Shown: positions 39,562-55,346 of the stretch, in pieces
How the letters are laid out: every line of letters begins with the position of its first letter
Numbering within the stretch: the first letter of the stretch is position 1
NCBI GenBank assembly: GCA_001770725.1
Contig: MERU01000002.1
Span: forward strand, 859,994 to 923,993
Reading direction: 5' to 3'
Length of the DNA: 64,000 bases
Origin: Burkholderiales bacterium RIFCSPHIGHO2_01_FULL_63_240
Lineage (GTDB): Bacteria; Pseudomonadota; Gammaproteobacteria; Burkholderiales; Burkholderiaceae_C
Program-made: the position numbers and the translations under genes
The notes under the pieces: model-generated
What the model was told of the DNA's origin: nothing
The model's input: the letters and a program-made list of their open reading frames with translations, nothing else
Databases searched by the model: none

Positions 39562-39870
39562 TCAGACCGGCAGCCCGTGCTGCGCCCGTGCCTTGCGGCA
39601 CTGCTCGTCGCCCACCTGCACCTCGCGACAGGTCGATGAACGCCGGGGGTGGATGCTGCAGGCCACGTGGCGGCCCAGCTCGCCTTCGAGCGCCACGCAG
39701 CGCACCGGCTTGGCCGCCGTGCCCACCATGCAGCGCAGGGTCGGGCTCACCGGCTGGGTCAACGCCACGGGCACGGTGCCGCCAGGCGCGTCGTCGGCCT
39801 CGGCCCAGTAGAAGGACACGCGAAAGGTGGCGCAGCAAGCGCCGCAGGCCTGGCAGTCCCAGTCAGGCAT
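39562..39870 (-). CDS. YkgJ-type zinc/iron-chelating cysteine-cluster protein
   Basis: 102 aa, Cys-rich: MPDWDCQACGACCATFRVSFYW at the N-terminus gives a C-x2-C-x2-C-C cluster; further cysteines are in TLRCMVG, PVRCVALEG, VACSIHP and STCREVQVG. This is the UPF0153/YkgJ family, thought to bind zinc or iron; the biological role is unknown. GAGG is about five bases before ATG 39870, which lies seven bases after the upstream gene's stop, so they are coupled. Confidence 0.85.
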   Translation of the reverse strand: MPDWDCQACGACCATFRVSFYWAEADDAPGGTVPVALTQPVSPTLRCMVGTAAKPVRCVALEGELGRHVACSIHPRRSSTCREVQVGDEQCRKARAQHGLPV

Positions 39871-39877
39871 CTGCGCC

Positions 39878-40480
39878 TCAGAAGCCACCGCGCTCCAGCC
39901 AGGCTTCGAGCATGTCGAAGCGGTCGAATCCCCAGAAGGGCTCGCCGTCGACGATGACGAAGGGGCTGCCGAACACGCCACGGGCCTCGGCCGCTCCGAC
40001 CTCGTGCTTGAGCTGGTCTTTCACGGCCGGGTCGGCCATGCCCTCGGCGATGGCATCGGCGTCCAGCCCGATGCCCTTGGCCACAGCGCACACCACGTCG
40101 GCCTCGCCGATGTTCTGCCCGTCGACATAGCAGGCGCGGTACAGGGCCAGGGTCAGGTCCTTGGCGGCCTGCTCGTTGCTGCGCGCCACGAACAACACCG
40201 CGCGCGATGCATGGTGCGAGGCGATCGGGAACACCGCAGGCATCTTGAACGGGATGCCCGTCAGGCGAGAGATGCGCTCCCAGTCGCGCTTGACGTAGTC
40301 GCGCTTGAGCGGCACCTGCGTCAGCGGCAGCACGCCCGTGCTCTTGAAGATGACGCCCAGCAGCAGCGGGTGCCAGTCCACCGTGCGGCCATGGCGCTCG
40401 GCCAGGGCCTCGATGCGCTCGGCGGCGAAGTAGCCGTAGGGCGAGGAGAACTCGAAATAGAAGTCGATGGCGGCGGGCAT
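39878..40480 (-). CDS. 2-hydroxychromene-2-carboxylate isomerase family (DsbA/GST-kappa fold)
   Basis: Thioredoxin-fold GSH-dependent isomerase family, about 200 aa. IDFYFEFSSPYGYFAAERIEAL at the N-terminus contains the Ser-Ser-Pro site used in place of Cys-x-x-Cys; VFGSPFVIVDGEPFWGFDRFDML closes the fold. No other naphthalene-degradation genes are here, so the real substrate may differ. I chose ATG 40480, next to the first strand; ATG 40525 (15 more residues, AGG upstream) is also possible. Divergent from the TetR gene. Confidence 0.85.
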   Translation of the reverse strand: MPAAIDFYFEFSSPYGYFAAERIEALAERHGRTVDWHPLLLGVIFKSTGVLPLTQVPLKRDYVKRDWERISRLTGIPFKMPAVFPIASHHASRAVLFVARSNEQAAKDLTLALYRACYVDGQNIGEADVVCAVAKGIGLDADAIAEGMADPAVKDQLKHEVGAAEARGVFGSPFVIVDGEPFWGFDRFDMLEAWLERGGF

Positions 40481-40714
40481 GGGCTCGGGCTCGATGCGGT
40501 CGAGGAAGGGAAAGAAATGGGGCATTCAGCCTAGCATGAAGCTCCGACGTCCCTGCTTGTGTCTTCTTCTCGCCCCTGCTCGGGCCCCAGACGCCCAGGT
40601 GTCCGCCAACACCCCACAGAACACCCTATTCCGACTCGATGATCGTTGCGCGATATTCGGGAAACAACAAATTTCAGTTTGCCAAGCCGCTCGGGCGGCT
40701 GGCCCCGACGAACG

Positions 40715-41389
40715 ATGACAAACCAGGCAGAAGTTGCCACGCCCGCCCGCACCTACCGTGGCGAAACCGCGCAAGCACGTCGTGAGCAGCGCCGCACCAA
40801 GCTGCTCGAAGCCGCGCTGGACTGCTTCGCCACCCGCGGTGTGGCCCACACCACCATGCGCGACATCTGCTCGCAGGCGCGCCTGACCGACCGCTACTTC
40901 TACGAGTCTTTCCGCAACACCAAGGACGCCTACGAGGCTGTCTACCGCTGGCAAAAGGAGCAACTCGTCGCACAAGTGGCCGAAGCGATGTCCTGCGCCC
41001 CCACCACGCTGATGGACCAGGCCGAGGCCGGCCTCAAGGCCTTCTACGCCTTCCTGCGCGAAGACGCCCGCCGCGCGCACGTGTTGCTCATCGACGGCTT
41101 CACCGGCGCCGCCCTGCCCCATGTGGAGAGCGCCCAGGAGGCCCTGGCCCAGTACATCCCGCTGATCCGCGAGGCAGCCTTGCGCATCTACCCCCGCATC
41201 AAGCGCGACTTCGACATCGACATGATGGCGCGCGGGCTGTTGGGCATGGCCACGCAGGTGGGGTCGGTCTGGGCCAGGAGCGGCTACGCGCAACCGCTCG
41301 AAGAAGTCGTTTCCTACAACCTTTACGCCTGGCGTGGGCTCAATGGGTGGGTCCAGGACATGGCGGCCGGGGCTCAAGCGGCGGGATAA
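40715..41389 (+). CDS. TetR-family transcriptional regulator
   Basis: 224 aa. HTH at about 23-75 with the recognition stretch TTMRDICSQARLTDRYFYESFRN; an all-helical ligand domain follows with no recognisable ligand signature. ATG 40715 (MTNQAEVATPART) chosen; the Shine-Dalgarno is weak. Divergent from the isomerase/YkgJ pair, so it may control them. Target and ligand are unknown. Confidence 0.88.
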   Translation: MTNQAEVATPARTYRGETAQARREQRRTKLLEAALDCFATRGVAHTTMRDICSQARLTDRYFYESFRNTKDAYEAVYRWQKEQLVAQVAEAMSCAPTTLMDQAEAGLKAFYAFLREDARRAHVLLIDGFTGAALPHVESAQEALAQYIPLIREAALRIYPRIKRDFDIDMMARGLLGMATQVGSVWARSGYAQPLEEVVSYNLYAWRGLNGWVQDMAAGAQAAG

Positions 41390-41441
41390 TCGCCGTTTTG
41401 TGGCTTTCGCAGGCCGGGCCCCGCCCACCTGCCCGCTGTGC

Positions 41442-43814
41442 ATGCCTGATTCGGCACCCCTGACGGTTTCGGCGTTCCATCGACCTCCCACAGCCCGTGC
41501 GCCTCAGCAGGGCTTCGTCCTCACCGCCGCCCTGCTGGCCCTGGCCATGGGCGCCATCGCGGCCCTGGCCTTGCTGGTCACGGCCGTCGTGCTCTACCCG
41601 CAACTGCCCGACACCCGTGGCCTGGCCAACTACCAGCCCAAACAGCCCCTGCGCGTCTACACCGCCGACGGGGTCGAGATCGGCGGCTTTGGCAGCGAAA
41701 AGCGCCAGTTCGTGCCCTTCGAGCAGATCCCCAAGCTCATGCGCGACAGCCTGCTGGCGGTCGAAGACAGCCGCTTCTACGACCACCACGGCATCGACCC
41801 CATCGGCGTGCTGCGCGCGGTGGTGGCGAACGTGACGGGCGGGCGCACGCAAGGCGCGTCCACCATCACGCAGCAGGTGGCGCGCACCTTCTTCCTGACG
41901 CGCGAGAAGACCCTCACGCGCAAGATCAAGGAAGCGTTGCTGTCGCTCAAGATCGAGCACGAGTTGAGCAAGGACCAGATCCTCACGCTCTACATGAACC
42001 AGATCTACCTGGGCGCGCGCTCCTACGGCTTTGCCGAGGCCGCGCAGACCTACTACGGCAAGCCGTTGAGCGCGCTGACCGCGGCCGAATGCGCCATGCT
42101 GGCGGGCCTGCCGCAGAACCCGTCCAACGTCAACCCGATCAAGAACCCGACACGGGCCCGCGCGCGCCAGTTGGTGGCGCTGTCGCGGATGCACACCGAG
42201 GGCGTGATCACCGAGGCGCAATACGAGGCCGCCAAGGCTGAAAAGCCATCGACCCGCAACCCCGGTGACGCAGAAGTGCACGCCGAATACGTGGCCGAGA
42301 TGGCCCGCGCCCAGGTCTATGCGCAGTATGGCGAGCAGGCCTACACCAGCGGCATGAAGGTGGTGACAACGCTGCGCGCCGCCGAGCAGCAGGCGGCCTG
42401 GAAGGCCCTGCGCAAGACCCTGATCGACCGCGAACTGGGCCTGGCCTGGCGCGGCCCCGAAGGCACCGAGGACCTGGACCGCGACCTGGCCGACACCGAC
42501 CCGGCCGTCTCGCAGGTGCTGTCCGACTACAACGACGACGAGATGCTGCAGGTGGCCGTGGTGACGCGCGTGGCGGCCAAGCAGGTGACCCTGGTGCTGG
42601 CCGGCGGCGAGGTCATCCCGGTGAGTGGCAAGGGCCTGCGCCAGGTTCAGCCTGGGCTGTCGGCCAAGGCCAGCGACAAGCTCAAGCTGCGCCGAGGCTC
42701 GGTGGTGCGCGTGGTGCAGCAAGGCGGCGGCTGGGTCATCACGCAATGGCCCGAGGCCGAAGGCGCGCTCGTGGCGCTCGATCCGCGCGACGGCTCGGTG
42801 CGCGCCCTGGTCGGAGGCTTCGATTTCCAGCGCAACCAGTTCAACCACGTCACCCAGGGTTGGCGCCAACCGGGCTCGAGCTACAAACCGTTCCTGTACG
42901 CGGCGGCGCTGGAAAACGGCGTGATGCCCGAGACCGTGGTCAACGACGCCCCGCTCACCGTGGGCGACTGGAGTCCATCGAACGCCGACGGCCAGTTCGA
43001 TGGCCCCATGCCCCTGCACACGGCGCTGGCCAAGTCCAAGAACATGGTGAGCATCCGCCTGGTGCAGCTGATGGGGCCGCAGGCCGCGCGCACCTGGACA
43101 GGTCGCTACGGCTTCGAGGTCGACAAGCAGCCTGACAACCTGACGCTGGCACTGGGCGCCGGCTCGACCACGCCACTGCAGCTGGCCAGCGCCTACGCGG
43201 TCATCGCCAATGGTGGCCTGAAGGTCAGCCCGCTGGTGATCAGCAAGATCACCGATGGCGCGGGCAAGGTGGTGTTCGAGGCCACCCCCAAGGTGCCCGA
43301 TGAAAGCGACCGCGTGATCCCGGCGCGCAACGCCTTTGTCACGGGCACGCTGCTCAACGAGGTGGCGCGATCGGGCACCGCGGCGAAGGCCCAGGCCCAG
43401 CTGCGCCGCCCCGACCTGTATGGCAAGACCGGCACCACCAACGACGTGTACGACGCCTGGTTCGCGGGCTTTCAGCCGCACCGCGTGGCCGTGGTCTGGC
43501 TGGGCTACGACACGCCGCGCAGCCTGGGCAGCCATGCCTCGGGCTCGTCGCTGGCCTTGCCCGCCTGGATCCAGTTCATGGGCACGGCCCTGGCCAAGGA
43601 GCCCGTGGCGGAGATGCCCGTGCCCGAAGGCGTGGTGCGCACCGAATCGGGCTGGCGCTACAGCGAATGGGCCTCGGGCGGCTTCCTGGAGGAGCTGGGC
43701 GTGGACGACGAGCCCATCGACCCCAGCCTGATCCCCCGGCCTCCGGAGCCAGGCCAAGCCCAGAGCACGGAAGACCGCCTCAAGGGCTTCCTCGAGCGCC
43801 TGTTCGGGCGCTGA
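41442..43814 (+). CDS. Penicillin-binding protein 1A (bifunctional transglycosylase/transpeptidase)
   Basis: Class A PBP that polymerises and cross-links peptidoglycan; 790 aa. One membrane anchor at about 25-50, the GT51 transglycosylase with the catalytic Glu in VEDSRFYDHHG near 107 and the ASTITQQVARTFFL stretch, an OB-like insertion, then the transpeptidase with Ser in GSSYKPF near 481, SKNMVS, and KTGTTNDVYDAWFAG near 660. ATG 41442 (MPDSAPLTVSAF). A separate copy may exist elsewhere in the genome near the pilM genes, so I leave the symbol out. The stop is four bases from a convergent gene. Confidence 0.95.
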   Translation: MPDSAPLTVSAFHRPPTARAPQQGFVLTAALLALAMGAIAALALLVTAVVLYPQLPDTRGLANYQPKQPLRVYTADGVEIGGFGSEKRQFVPFEQIPKLMRDSLLAVEDSRFYDHHGIDPIGVLRAVVANVTGGRTQGASTITQQVARTFFLTREKTLTRKIKEALLSLKIEHELSKDQILTLYMNQIYLGARSYGFAEAAQTYYGKPLSALTAAECAMLAGLPQNPSNVNPIKNPTRARARQLVALSRMHTEGVITEAQYEAAKAEKPSTRNPGDAEVHAEYVAEMARAQVYAQYGEQAYTSGMKVVTTLRAAEQQAAWKALRKTLIDRELGLAWRGPEGTEDLDRDLADTDPAVSQVLSDYNDDEMLQVAVVTRVAAKQVTLVLAGGEVIPVSGKGLRQVQPGLSAKASDKLKLRRGSVVRVVQQGGGWVITQWPEAEGALVALDPRDGSVRALVGGFDFQRNQFNHVTQGWRQPGSSYKPFLYAAALENGVMPETVVNDAPLTVGDWSPSNADGQFDGPMPLHTALAKSKNMVSIRLVQLMGPQAARTWTGRYGFEVDKQPDNLTLALGAGSTTPLQLASAYAVIANGGLKVSPLVISKITDGAGKVVFEATPKVPDESDRVIPARNAFVTGTLLNEVARSGTAAKAQAQLRRPDLYGKTGTTNDVYDAWFAGFQPHRVAVVWLGYDTPRSLGSHASGSSLALPAWIQFMGTALAKEPVAEMPVPEGVVRTESGWRYSEWASGGFLEELGVDDEPIDPSLIPRPPEPGQAQSTEDRLKGFLERLFGR

Positions 43815-43818
43815 TGCC

Positions 43819-44430
43819 TCAAGCCCACAGGCCCAGGCTGCGGGCCGTGAGCCAAAGCCGGCAGTCGAACTCCCACTGGTGGTAGTTCGGCGCCATGTGC
43901 GCGCACAGGCTGTAGAAGGCCTTGTCGTGCTCGCGTTCCTTGAGGTGGGCGAGCTCGTGCACGACGATCATCTCGAGGAACTCGGGCGGCGCCTCGCGGA
44001 ACAGGCTGGCCACGCGGATCTCGCGCTTGGCCTTGAGCTGACCGCCCTGCACACGCGAGACGCGGGTGTGCGTGCCCAGCGCGTGCTGGATCACCTGGAG
44101 CTTGCTGTCGTAGGCCACCTTGCTGATCGGGTCGGCCCCGCGCAGGAAGCGTGCCTTGCGCTCCATGACGTGGTCGTAGAGCGCCTTGTCGGTGCGCACC
44201 TCGTGCACATCGGGGTAGCGCTGGCGCAGCACCTCGCCGAGCTTGCCAGCATCGATCAGGCCCTGCACCTGCTGCAGCAGGGCCGGCGGGTAGCCGCCCA
44301 GGTAGCTCAGGGCCTTGGTCGAGGGGTTCAGGGGAACGGCCGATGCAACCGCACCGGCACCCACACCCGCAACGCCGCCACGCGAGGACCGCCCACCGCC
44401 TTGCCCATCAGGGCGCGATCTGCTCGGCAT
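43819..44430 (-). CDS. YgjP/SprT-like metallopeptidase (M48-type HELAH)
   Basis: About 203 aa. The zinc motif is in VVHELAHLKEREHDKAFYSLCAHM, with a later His in NYHQWEFDCRLWLTA; this is the DUF45/YgjP pattern. The role of the family is not settled. The N-terminus is Gly/Ala/Ser-rich and its start is uncertain; ATG 44430 overlaps the 3' end of the exonuclease gene by 23 bases. Same strand as sbcB and likely co-transcribed. Confidence 0.85.
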   Translation of the reverse strand: MPSRSRPDGQGGGRSSRGGVAGVGAGAVASAVPLNPSTKALSYLGGYPPALLQQVQGLIDAGKLGEVLRQRYPDVHEVRTDKALYDHVMERKARFLRGADPISKVAYDSKLQVIQHALGTHTRVSRVQGGQLKAKREIRVASLFREAPPEFLEMIVVHELAHLKEREHDKAFYSLCAHMAPNYHQWEFDCRLWLTARSLGLWA

Positions 44431-45871
44431 AGTCGTAAAGCGCACTCAGGATGTCCTGCGCGCGCTCGTCGTCCTCACCGCGCTCCTCCATCAACTGGTC
44501 GATGCGCTCGAAGAACGCGGACACCGTGAGCCCGCCGCCCTGGCCTTCGTGAAGTCGGGCGCTGCGCAACCCGTTCCAGCGAACCTGCTCTTCGTCGTTG
44601 AGCGTGTCAGGGAAATTGCGCGCGCGGTAGCGAAAGAAGATCTCTTCCAGGCGCTCGTCGGCGAAGGCCGGGTGCTTGTCGGCCAGGGCCTCTGGCGAGA
44701 GGCCACGCAGGCGCTGCAGCAGGCGACGGTCGTCGTTGCCGACGAAGCCACCGTACAGGTCTTCATCGACGTCAACGGGCGCTGCGCCCGCGGTGCGATC
44801 AGGACGCGAGAACACCTCGGCCCAGATGCCGTCCATGCGGCTGCCCTGGGCCGCGGCCAGCTCGGCGCGCTGCAGCGCCAGCTCGACATCCAGGCCCCAC
44901 TTGGCGCGGAGCTCGGGCGTGATGACCTTCAGGTTGCCGATCACCACAGGCGACTTGTTGATGTGGATGCTCTTGAGCGGCAGGCGGGTGACGCCTTCAG
45001 GCAGGTCGGCCGCCTTGGTGAACATGCGCAGGCGGATGTCGGCCACGCTCAGGTCGAACAGCTCGGCCGGGTCGTGCGTCAGGTCCCACACCAGGATCTC
45101 GTTCTTGTTGCTGGGATGCAGGGCCAGCGGCCACACCAGGGCCATGCAGCCGCGCTCGTGCCCGTACATGCCGGAGATGTGCACGAAAGGCTTCCAGCCC
45201 GCGCGGGGCTGGTCGAGGCCGGATTCGGCCAGGACCGCGTCCTTCTTGCGCAGCTTGAGGCAGAAGTCCCAGAGCTTGGGCTGGTGCTGCTTGATCAGGC
45301 GGGCCAGGGCCACGGTGGCGCGCACGTCGGACAGCGCATCGTGCGCGGCTTCGTGGGCCAGGCCGTTGGCGGCGGTCAGGTGCTCGAGCTTGAACGATGG
45401 GCGGCCGTCTTCGTGCTTCGGCCAGGTGATGCCGTCGGGGCGCAGCGCCCAGGTGCAGCGCACCACGTCGAGCAGGTCCCAGCGGCCACAGCCGTTCTGC
45501 CACTCGCGCCCGTAGGGATCGATCAGGTTGCGCCAGAACAGGTGGCGCGTGACCTCGTCATCGAAGCGGATGGTGTTGTAGCCGACGCCCACAGTGCCCG
45601 GCTGCGCCAGCTCGCGCTCGATGGCATCGGCAAACACGTGCTCCGGCACGCCCTGCTCCAGGCATTGCTGCGGCAGGATGCCGGTGAGCAGGCAGGACTC
45701 CGGGTCGGGCAGGTAGTCCGGCGCCGGCTGGCAGAACTGCATCAGCGGCTCGCCCACCTCGTTGAGGTCGGCATCGGTGCGCACCCCCGCGAACTGCGAG
45801 GGGCGGTCGCGGCGCGGCACGCGGCCGAAGGTTTCGTAGTCGTGCCAGTAGAAGGTGAAGTCGGCGCTCAT
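44408..45871 (-). CDS. sbcB: Exodeoxyribonuclease I
   Basis: 3'-to-5' single-strand DNA exonuclease used in recombination and mismatch repair. DEDDh catalytic residues begin with Asp11 and Glu13 in YWHDYETFGRVP; AAHDALSDVRATVALARLI holds the later His and Asp. The SH3-like and C-terminal helical parts are full (GDDERAQDILSALYDY at the end in a family-like form). 487 aa (E. coli 475). Confidence 0.95.
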   Translation of the reverse strand: MSADFTFYWHDYETFGRVPRRDRPSQFAGVRTDADLNEVGEPLMQFCQPAPDYLPDPESCLLTGILPQQCLEQGVPEHVFADAIERELAQPGTVGVGYNTIRFDDEVTRHLFWRNLIDPYGREWQNGCGRWDLLDVVRCTWALRPDGITWPKHEDGRPSFKLEHLTAANGLAHEAAHDALSDVRATVALARLIKQHQPKLWDFCLKLRKKDAVLAESGLDQPRAGWKPFVHISGMYGHERGCMALVWPLALHPSNKNEILVWDLTHDPAELFDLSVADIRLRMFTKAADLPEGVTRLPLKSIHINKSPVVIGNLKVITPELRAKWGLDVELALQRAELAAAQGSRMDGIWAEVFSRPDRTAGAAPVDVDEDLYGGFVGNDDRRLLQRLRGLSPEALADKHPAFADERLEEIFFRYRARNFPDTLNDEEQVRWNGLRSARLHEGQGGGLTVSAFFERIDQLMEERGEDDERAQDILSALYDYAEQIAP

Positions 45872-45894
45872 GGGCTGATGGGCGGGCGCAGCGT

Positions 45895-47016
45895 TCAGCG
45901 CTTGCGCACCACCACCGAGCCGACCGAGTAGCCGGCACCAAACGAGCAGATCACGCCCAGGTCACCGGACTTGAGGTCGCCTCGGTGCGCGTGAAAGGCA
46001 ATGATGGAGCCAGCCGACGAGGTGTTGGCGTACTCGTCCAGGATCAGGGGCGCGATCTCGGGCGTGACCTCGGCGCCGATGAGCTTCTTGACGATGAGCT
46101 GGTTCATCGACAGGTTGGCCTGGTGCAACCAGAAGCGGCGCACGTCGGTGGGCTGGATGCTCAGCGCGCTCAACTGCGTCTCGATGTGGGCGGCGGCGAT
46201 GGGCACCACCTCCTTGAACACCTTGCGGCCTTCCTGGCGGAAGGTCTTGTCGCGGGCGTTCGGGTCGCTGTCTTCGCTGCGGTTGAGGTAGCCGAAGTTG
46301 TTGCGAATGTTGTTGGAGAACTGCGTGGCCAGTTGCGAGCCCAGCACCTCCCACTGGTCGGCCGAGGTGGCCGTGTCGGCGCGTTCGACGACGGTGGCGG
46401 TGGCCACGTCACCGAAGATGAAGTGGCAGTCGCGGTCTTTCCATTCCTGGTGGCCGGAGGTGATCTCGGGGTTGATGACCAGCACGCATTTGGCCGAGCC
46501 CGAGCGCACGGCGTTGACCGCCTGCTCCAGACCGAAGGTGGCGGCCGAGCAGGCCACGTTCATGTCGAAGGCGTAACCGCCCGCGCCGATGGCGGCCTGG
46601 ATCTCGATGGCGATGGCCGGGTAGGCGCGCTGAAGGTTGGAGCAGGCGCAGATCACGCCGTCGACGTCGGCACCGGTCTTGCCGGCAGCGGCCAGGGCCT
46701 TCTTCGCGGCTTCCACACCGATCTCGGCGAGCATGGAAAGCTGCTCGTCGCTGCGCTCCTGAAAGCGCGGGTACATCCGCGACGGGTCCAGGATGCCGGA
46801 CTTCTCCATCACATAGCGCTGCTTGATGCCCGAGGCCTTCTCGATGAACTCGGCGCTGGAATGCACCAAGGGCTGCACGGCGCCTGCCTCGATGGCAGCA
46901 GCGTTCTCGGCATTGAATCGATCGACGTAGGCGTTGAAGGCCTCGACCAGTTCAGCGTTGGTGATGGTGTGCGGCGGCTGGAACAGGCCGGTTCCGCTGA
47001 TGACAACTGCGCTCAT
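45895..47016 (-). CDS. Beta-ketoacyl-ACP synthase III family protein (FabH-like)
   Basis: Condensing enzyme of the KAS III family, 373 aa, longer than classical FabH (about 320). The catalytic triad is intact: Cys near 154 in [15 protein letters not shown], His near 298 in [12 protein letters not shown], and Asn near 330 in [10 protein letters not shown]. It starts [16 protein letters not shown]. It is not in a fab cluster, so it may start fatty acid synthesis or work on a special acyl substrate. GAGAAG lies upstream of ATG 47016. Divergent from the histidine kinase. Confidence 0.9.
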   Translation of the reverse strand: MSAVVISGTGLFQPPHTITNAELVEAFNAYVDRFNAENAAAIEAGAVQPLVHSSAEFIEKASGIKQRYVMEKSGILDPSRMYPRFQERSDEQLSMLAEIGVEAAKKALAAAGKTGADVDGVICACSNLQRAYPAIAIEIQAAIGAGGYAFDMNVACSAATFGLEQAVNAVRSGSAKCVLVINPEITSGHQEWKDRDCHFIFGDVATATVVERADTATSADQWEVLGSQLATQFSNNIRNNFGYLNRSEDSDPNARDKTFRQEGRKVFKEVVPIAAAHIETQLSALSIQPTDVRRFWLHQANLSMNQLIVKKLIGAEVTPEIAPLILDEYANTSSAGSIIAFHAHRGDLKSGDLGVICSFGAGYSVGSVVVRKR

Positions 47017-47228
47017 GGCTTCTCTCGCACGTCTGGCTCGGAGGAAAAACGGGATTTTGCCACCTTTCCCCCGACCGGGCACCTGCGGCCATCCGCAGCC
47101 AGGGCCGGACGCTCGGGGCAAGCCCCTGATGCCGCGTTGCACAATGCGGTCACAATCGGGCGCAAACGGCGGGCGCAAGATCCGCCGAAGGCGCCCGCGG
47201 GCACACCTGGGCGGCCTCCACAAACCAG

Positions 47229-50651
<3,423 letters not shown>

Positions 50652-50700
50652 CCGCAACCGCTGCGCCACCCAGCCCCGGACTGCAGGACCTGAATCGGCC

Positions 50701-51405
50701 TCAGAAAGGCACCTGGCTGAGCCAGCTTTGCGGGTGCCCATCACGCGGATGGGGCAGGCCCAGCTCCGCAGCGTGGAGCATCAGCCGGGTGGCCCTGGGC
50801 GCGCCCGAGCCCAGCGCCGGTCCTGCATCGGCATCGGCGCCATACAACGGATCGCCCACGATGGGGTGCCCCAAGGCCATCAGGTGCACGCGCAACTGGT
50901 GCGATCGCCCCGTCACCGGCTCCAGGCTGACGCGGGTGGTGCCGCTCTGCGCATCGCGATCGATGACGCGAAAGCGAGTGAGCGAAGGCTTGCCGCGCTC
51001 GAAGCACACCATCTGCCTCGGCCGGCGGGGCCAGTCGGTGATCAGCGGCAGGTCGATCTCGCCCTGATCGACTTGCACCAGCCCGTGCACCAACGCCTCG
51101 TAGCGCTTGCGCACGTCGCGCCCCGCGAAGGCGATGCTCAATGTGCGCTGCACATCGGGGCCTCGCCCGAACACAAGCAGGCCCGACGTGGCCATGTCCA
51201 ACCGGTGCACGGTCAGCGCGTCGGCGAAGCGCGCCTGCACGCGCGAGGCCATGCAGTCCGCGCGCGCCGCCCCGCGGCCCGGCACCGACAGCAGGCCCGC
51301 GGGCTTGGCCACCACCACCAGGTCCTCATCGGCATGGATCAGGTCCAGGCCGTTGTCGGGCGGCGGCAGGTAGTCGATCTCGTCGTCGGGGTTGCTGGTC
51401 GACAT
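50701..51405 (-). CDS. rluA: RluA-type pseudouridine synthase
   Basis: Pseudouridine synthase of the RluA family. The catalytic Asp70 is in VHRLDMATSGLLVF; RKRYEALVHG and SLEPVTGRSHQLRVHLMALGHPIVGDPLY follow. 234 aa, without an S4 domain, matching E. coli RluA (219), which modifies 23S U746 and tRNA U32; that substrate is inferred from length and motif. Nine bases downstream of the SBF-type transporter gene, so probably co-transcribed. Confidence 0.88.
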   Translation of the reverse strand: MSTSNPDDEIDYLPPPDNGLDLIHADEDLVVVAKPAGLLSVPGRGAARADCMASRVQARFADALTVHRLDMATSGLLVFGRGPDVQRTLSIAFAGRDVRKRYEALVHGLVQVDQGEIDLPLITDWPRRPRQMVCFERGKPSLTRFRVIDRDAQSGTTRVSLEPVTGRSHQLRVHLMALGHPIVGDPLYGADADAGPALGSGAPRATRLMLHAAELGLPHPRDGHPQSWLSQVPF

Positions 51406-51414
51406 GGTGGCACC

Positions 51415-52446
51415 TCAGACCAGCCGCTGGGGCTGGGCCGCGCCCTCTCTGGCGGCGTACCGCCGCGCCATCACCGCACACACGAACAGCTGCAACTGGT
51501 GGTACAGCATGATCGGCAGCACCAGCACCCCCATGGCCGCGCTGCCGCCGAACAGCAGCTTGGCCATGGGCATGCCCGAGGCGAGCGTCTTCTTGGAGCC
51601 GCAAAACACCGCCACGATCTCGTCCTCGACCGAAAAACCCAGGGCACGCGCCGCACGGCGGGTGAACCACAGCATCGGAAACAGGAACAGCGCCGCACCC
51701 AGCACGGCCTCGGCCAGCAGCAGCGGGCCATGGCGCGTCCACAGTCCGTCGGCCACCGAGTCGCTGAACGCCGACCACACCAGCAGCACGATCACGCCCT
51801 TGTCGAACACGTTGGTGACGGGCTTGATGCGCGCGAACCACTTCGCCAGCCATGGCCTCAGCAGGTGGCCGACCACGAAGGGCAGCAGCAGCATCTGAGC
51901 CACCTTGAGCATGGTCGCGCCCACGTCCATGCCGCCGCCATCGTGTCCCATGACCAGGCTCACCAGCAGTGGCGTGAGGAACACGCCCAGCAGGGTCGAC
52001 AGCGTGGCGTTGAGCACCGCCGCCGCCACGTGGCCCCGGGCCAGGGCCGTCATTGCCACGGAGGACGACACCGTCGAGGGCAGCACCGCCAGGTAGAAAA
52101 AGCCCATCAGCAGGTCGCGCGAGATCCAGGGGCCCAGCGTGACCGCGCCCAGCGCCCACCACAAGGGAAACAGGACATAGGTGCAGGCCTGCACCAGCAG
52201 GTGCAGCTTCCAGCGGCTGGCTCCGGCCTTCAGGCTGTCGGTGGACAGGCCCATGCCGTGCAGGAAGAACAGCAGGAACACGCCCACGTCCGTGACCGTG
52301 CCCATGTGCAGCGGCCCTTCGCTGCGTCCCCATTGCGGCGCGAAAGAGGCCAGCACCACCGCGGCCACCATGCCCAGCAGGAACCAGTCGGCGGCACCAC
52401 CTTGGGCGGCTGAGCGGGCGACAAGGGAAGCGGGGCGGCGGCGCAT
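51415..52446 (-). CDS. Bile-acid:sodium symporter-like (SBF) transporter
   Basis: 343 aa, about ten hydrophobic segments (e.g. VGVFLLFFLHGMGLS, MGFFYLAVLPSTVSSSVAM, VLNATLSTLLGVFLTPLLVS). The conserved SBF-like elements with STVSSSVAMTALARG and FCGSKKTLASGMPMA correspond to the two crossed unwound helices of the fold. It belongs to the YfeH/SBF-like branch, whose substrate is not established; bile acids are unlikely. ATG 52446 chosen over a TTG 15 bases upstream. Divergent from acnA. Confidence 0.9.
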   Translation of the reverse strand: MRRRPASLVARSAAQGGAADWFLLGMVAAVVLASFAPQWGRSEGPLHMGTVTDVGVFLLFFLHGMGLSTDSLKAGASRWKLHLLVQACTYVLFPLWWALGAVTLGPWISRDLLMGFFYLAVLPSTVSSSVAMTALARGHVAAAVLNATLSTLLGVFLTPLLVSLVMGHDGGGMDVGATMLKVAQMLLLPFVVGHLLRPWLAKWFARIKPVTNVFDKGVIVLLVWSAFSDSVADGLWTRHGPLLLAEAVLGAALFLFPMLWFTRRAARALGFSVEDEIVAVFCGSKKTLASGMPMAKLLFGGSAAMGVLVLPIMLYHQLQLFVCAVMARRYAAREGAAQPQRLV

Positions 52447-52582
52447 GGGTACAACAGGCAAAGGTGCCGGGCAAGGGTGACAGACAAAGGCGAAAGCCTA
52501 ACCCATGAGCCTGACACACACAGGGCCATGGTCAACTGCCAGAATGGACGGATCGTCCACCGCAACCAGCAAAGGAGCCCCC

Positions 52583-55318
<2,736 letters not shown>

Positions 55319-55346
55319 AGCCGTTTTCACCGCGAACGGAGCACCG

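Noticed and set aside
39878..40480. A naphthalene or aromatic degradation locus around the 2-hydroxychromene-2-carboxylate isomerase-like gene
   Set aside because: No dioxygenase, dehydrogenase or aldolase partners are present; neighbours are YkgJ and TetR only.
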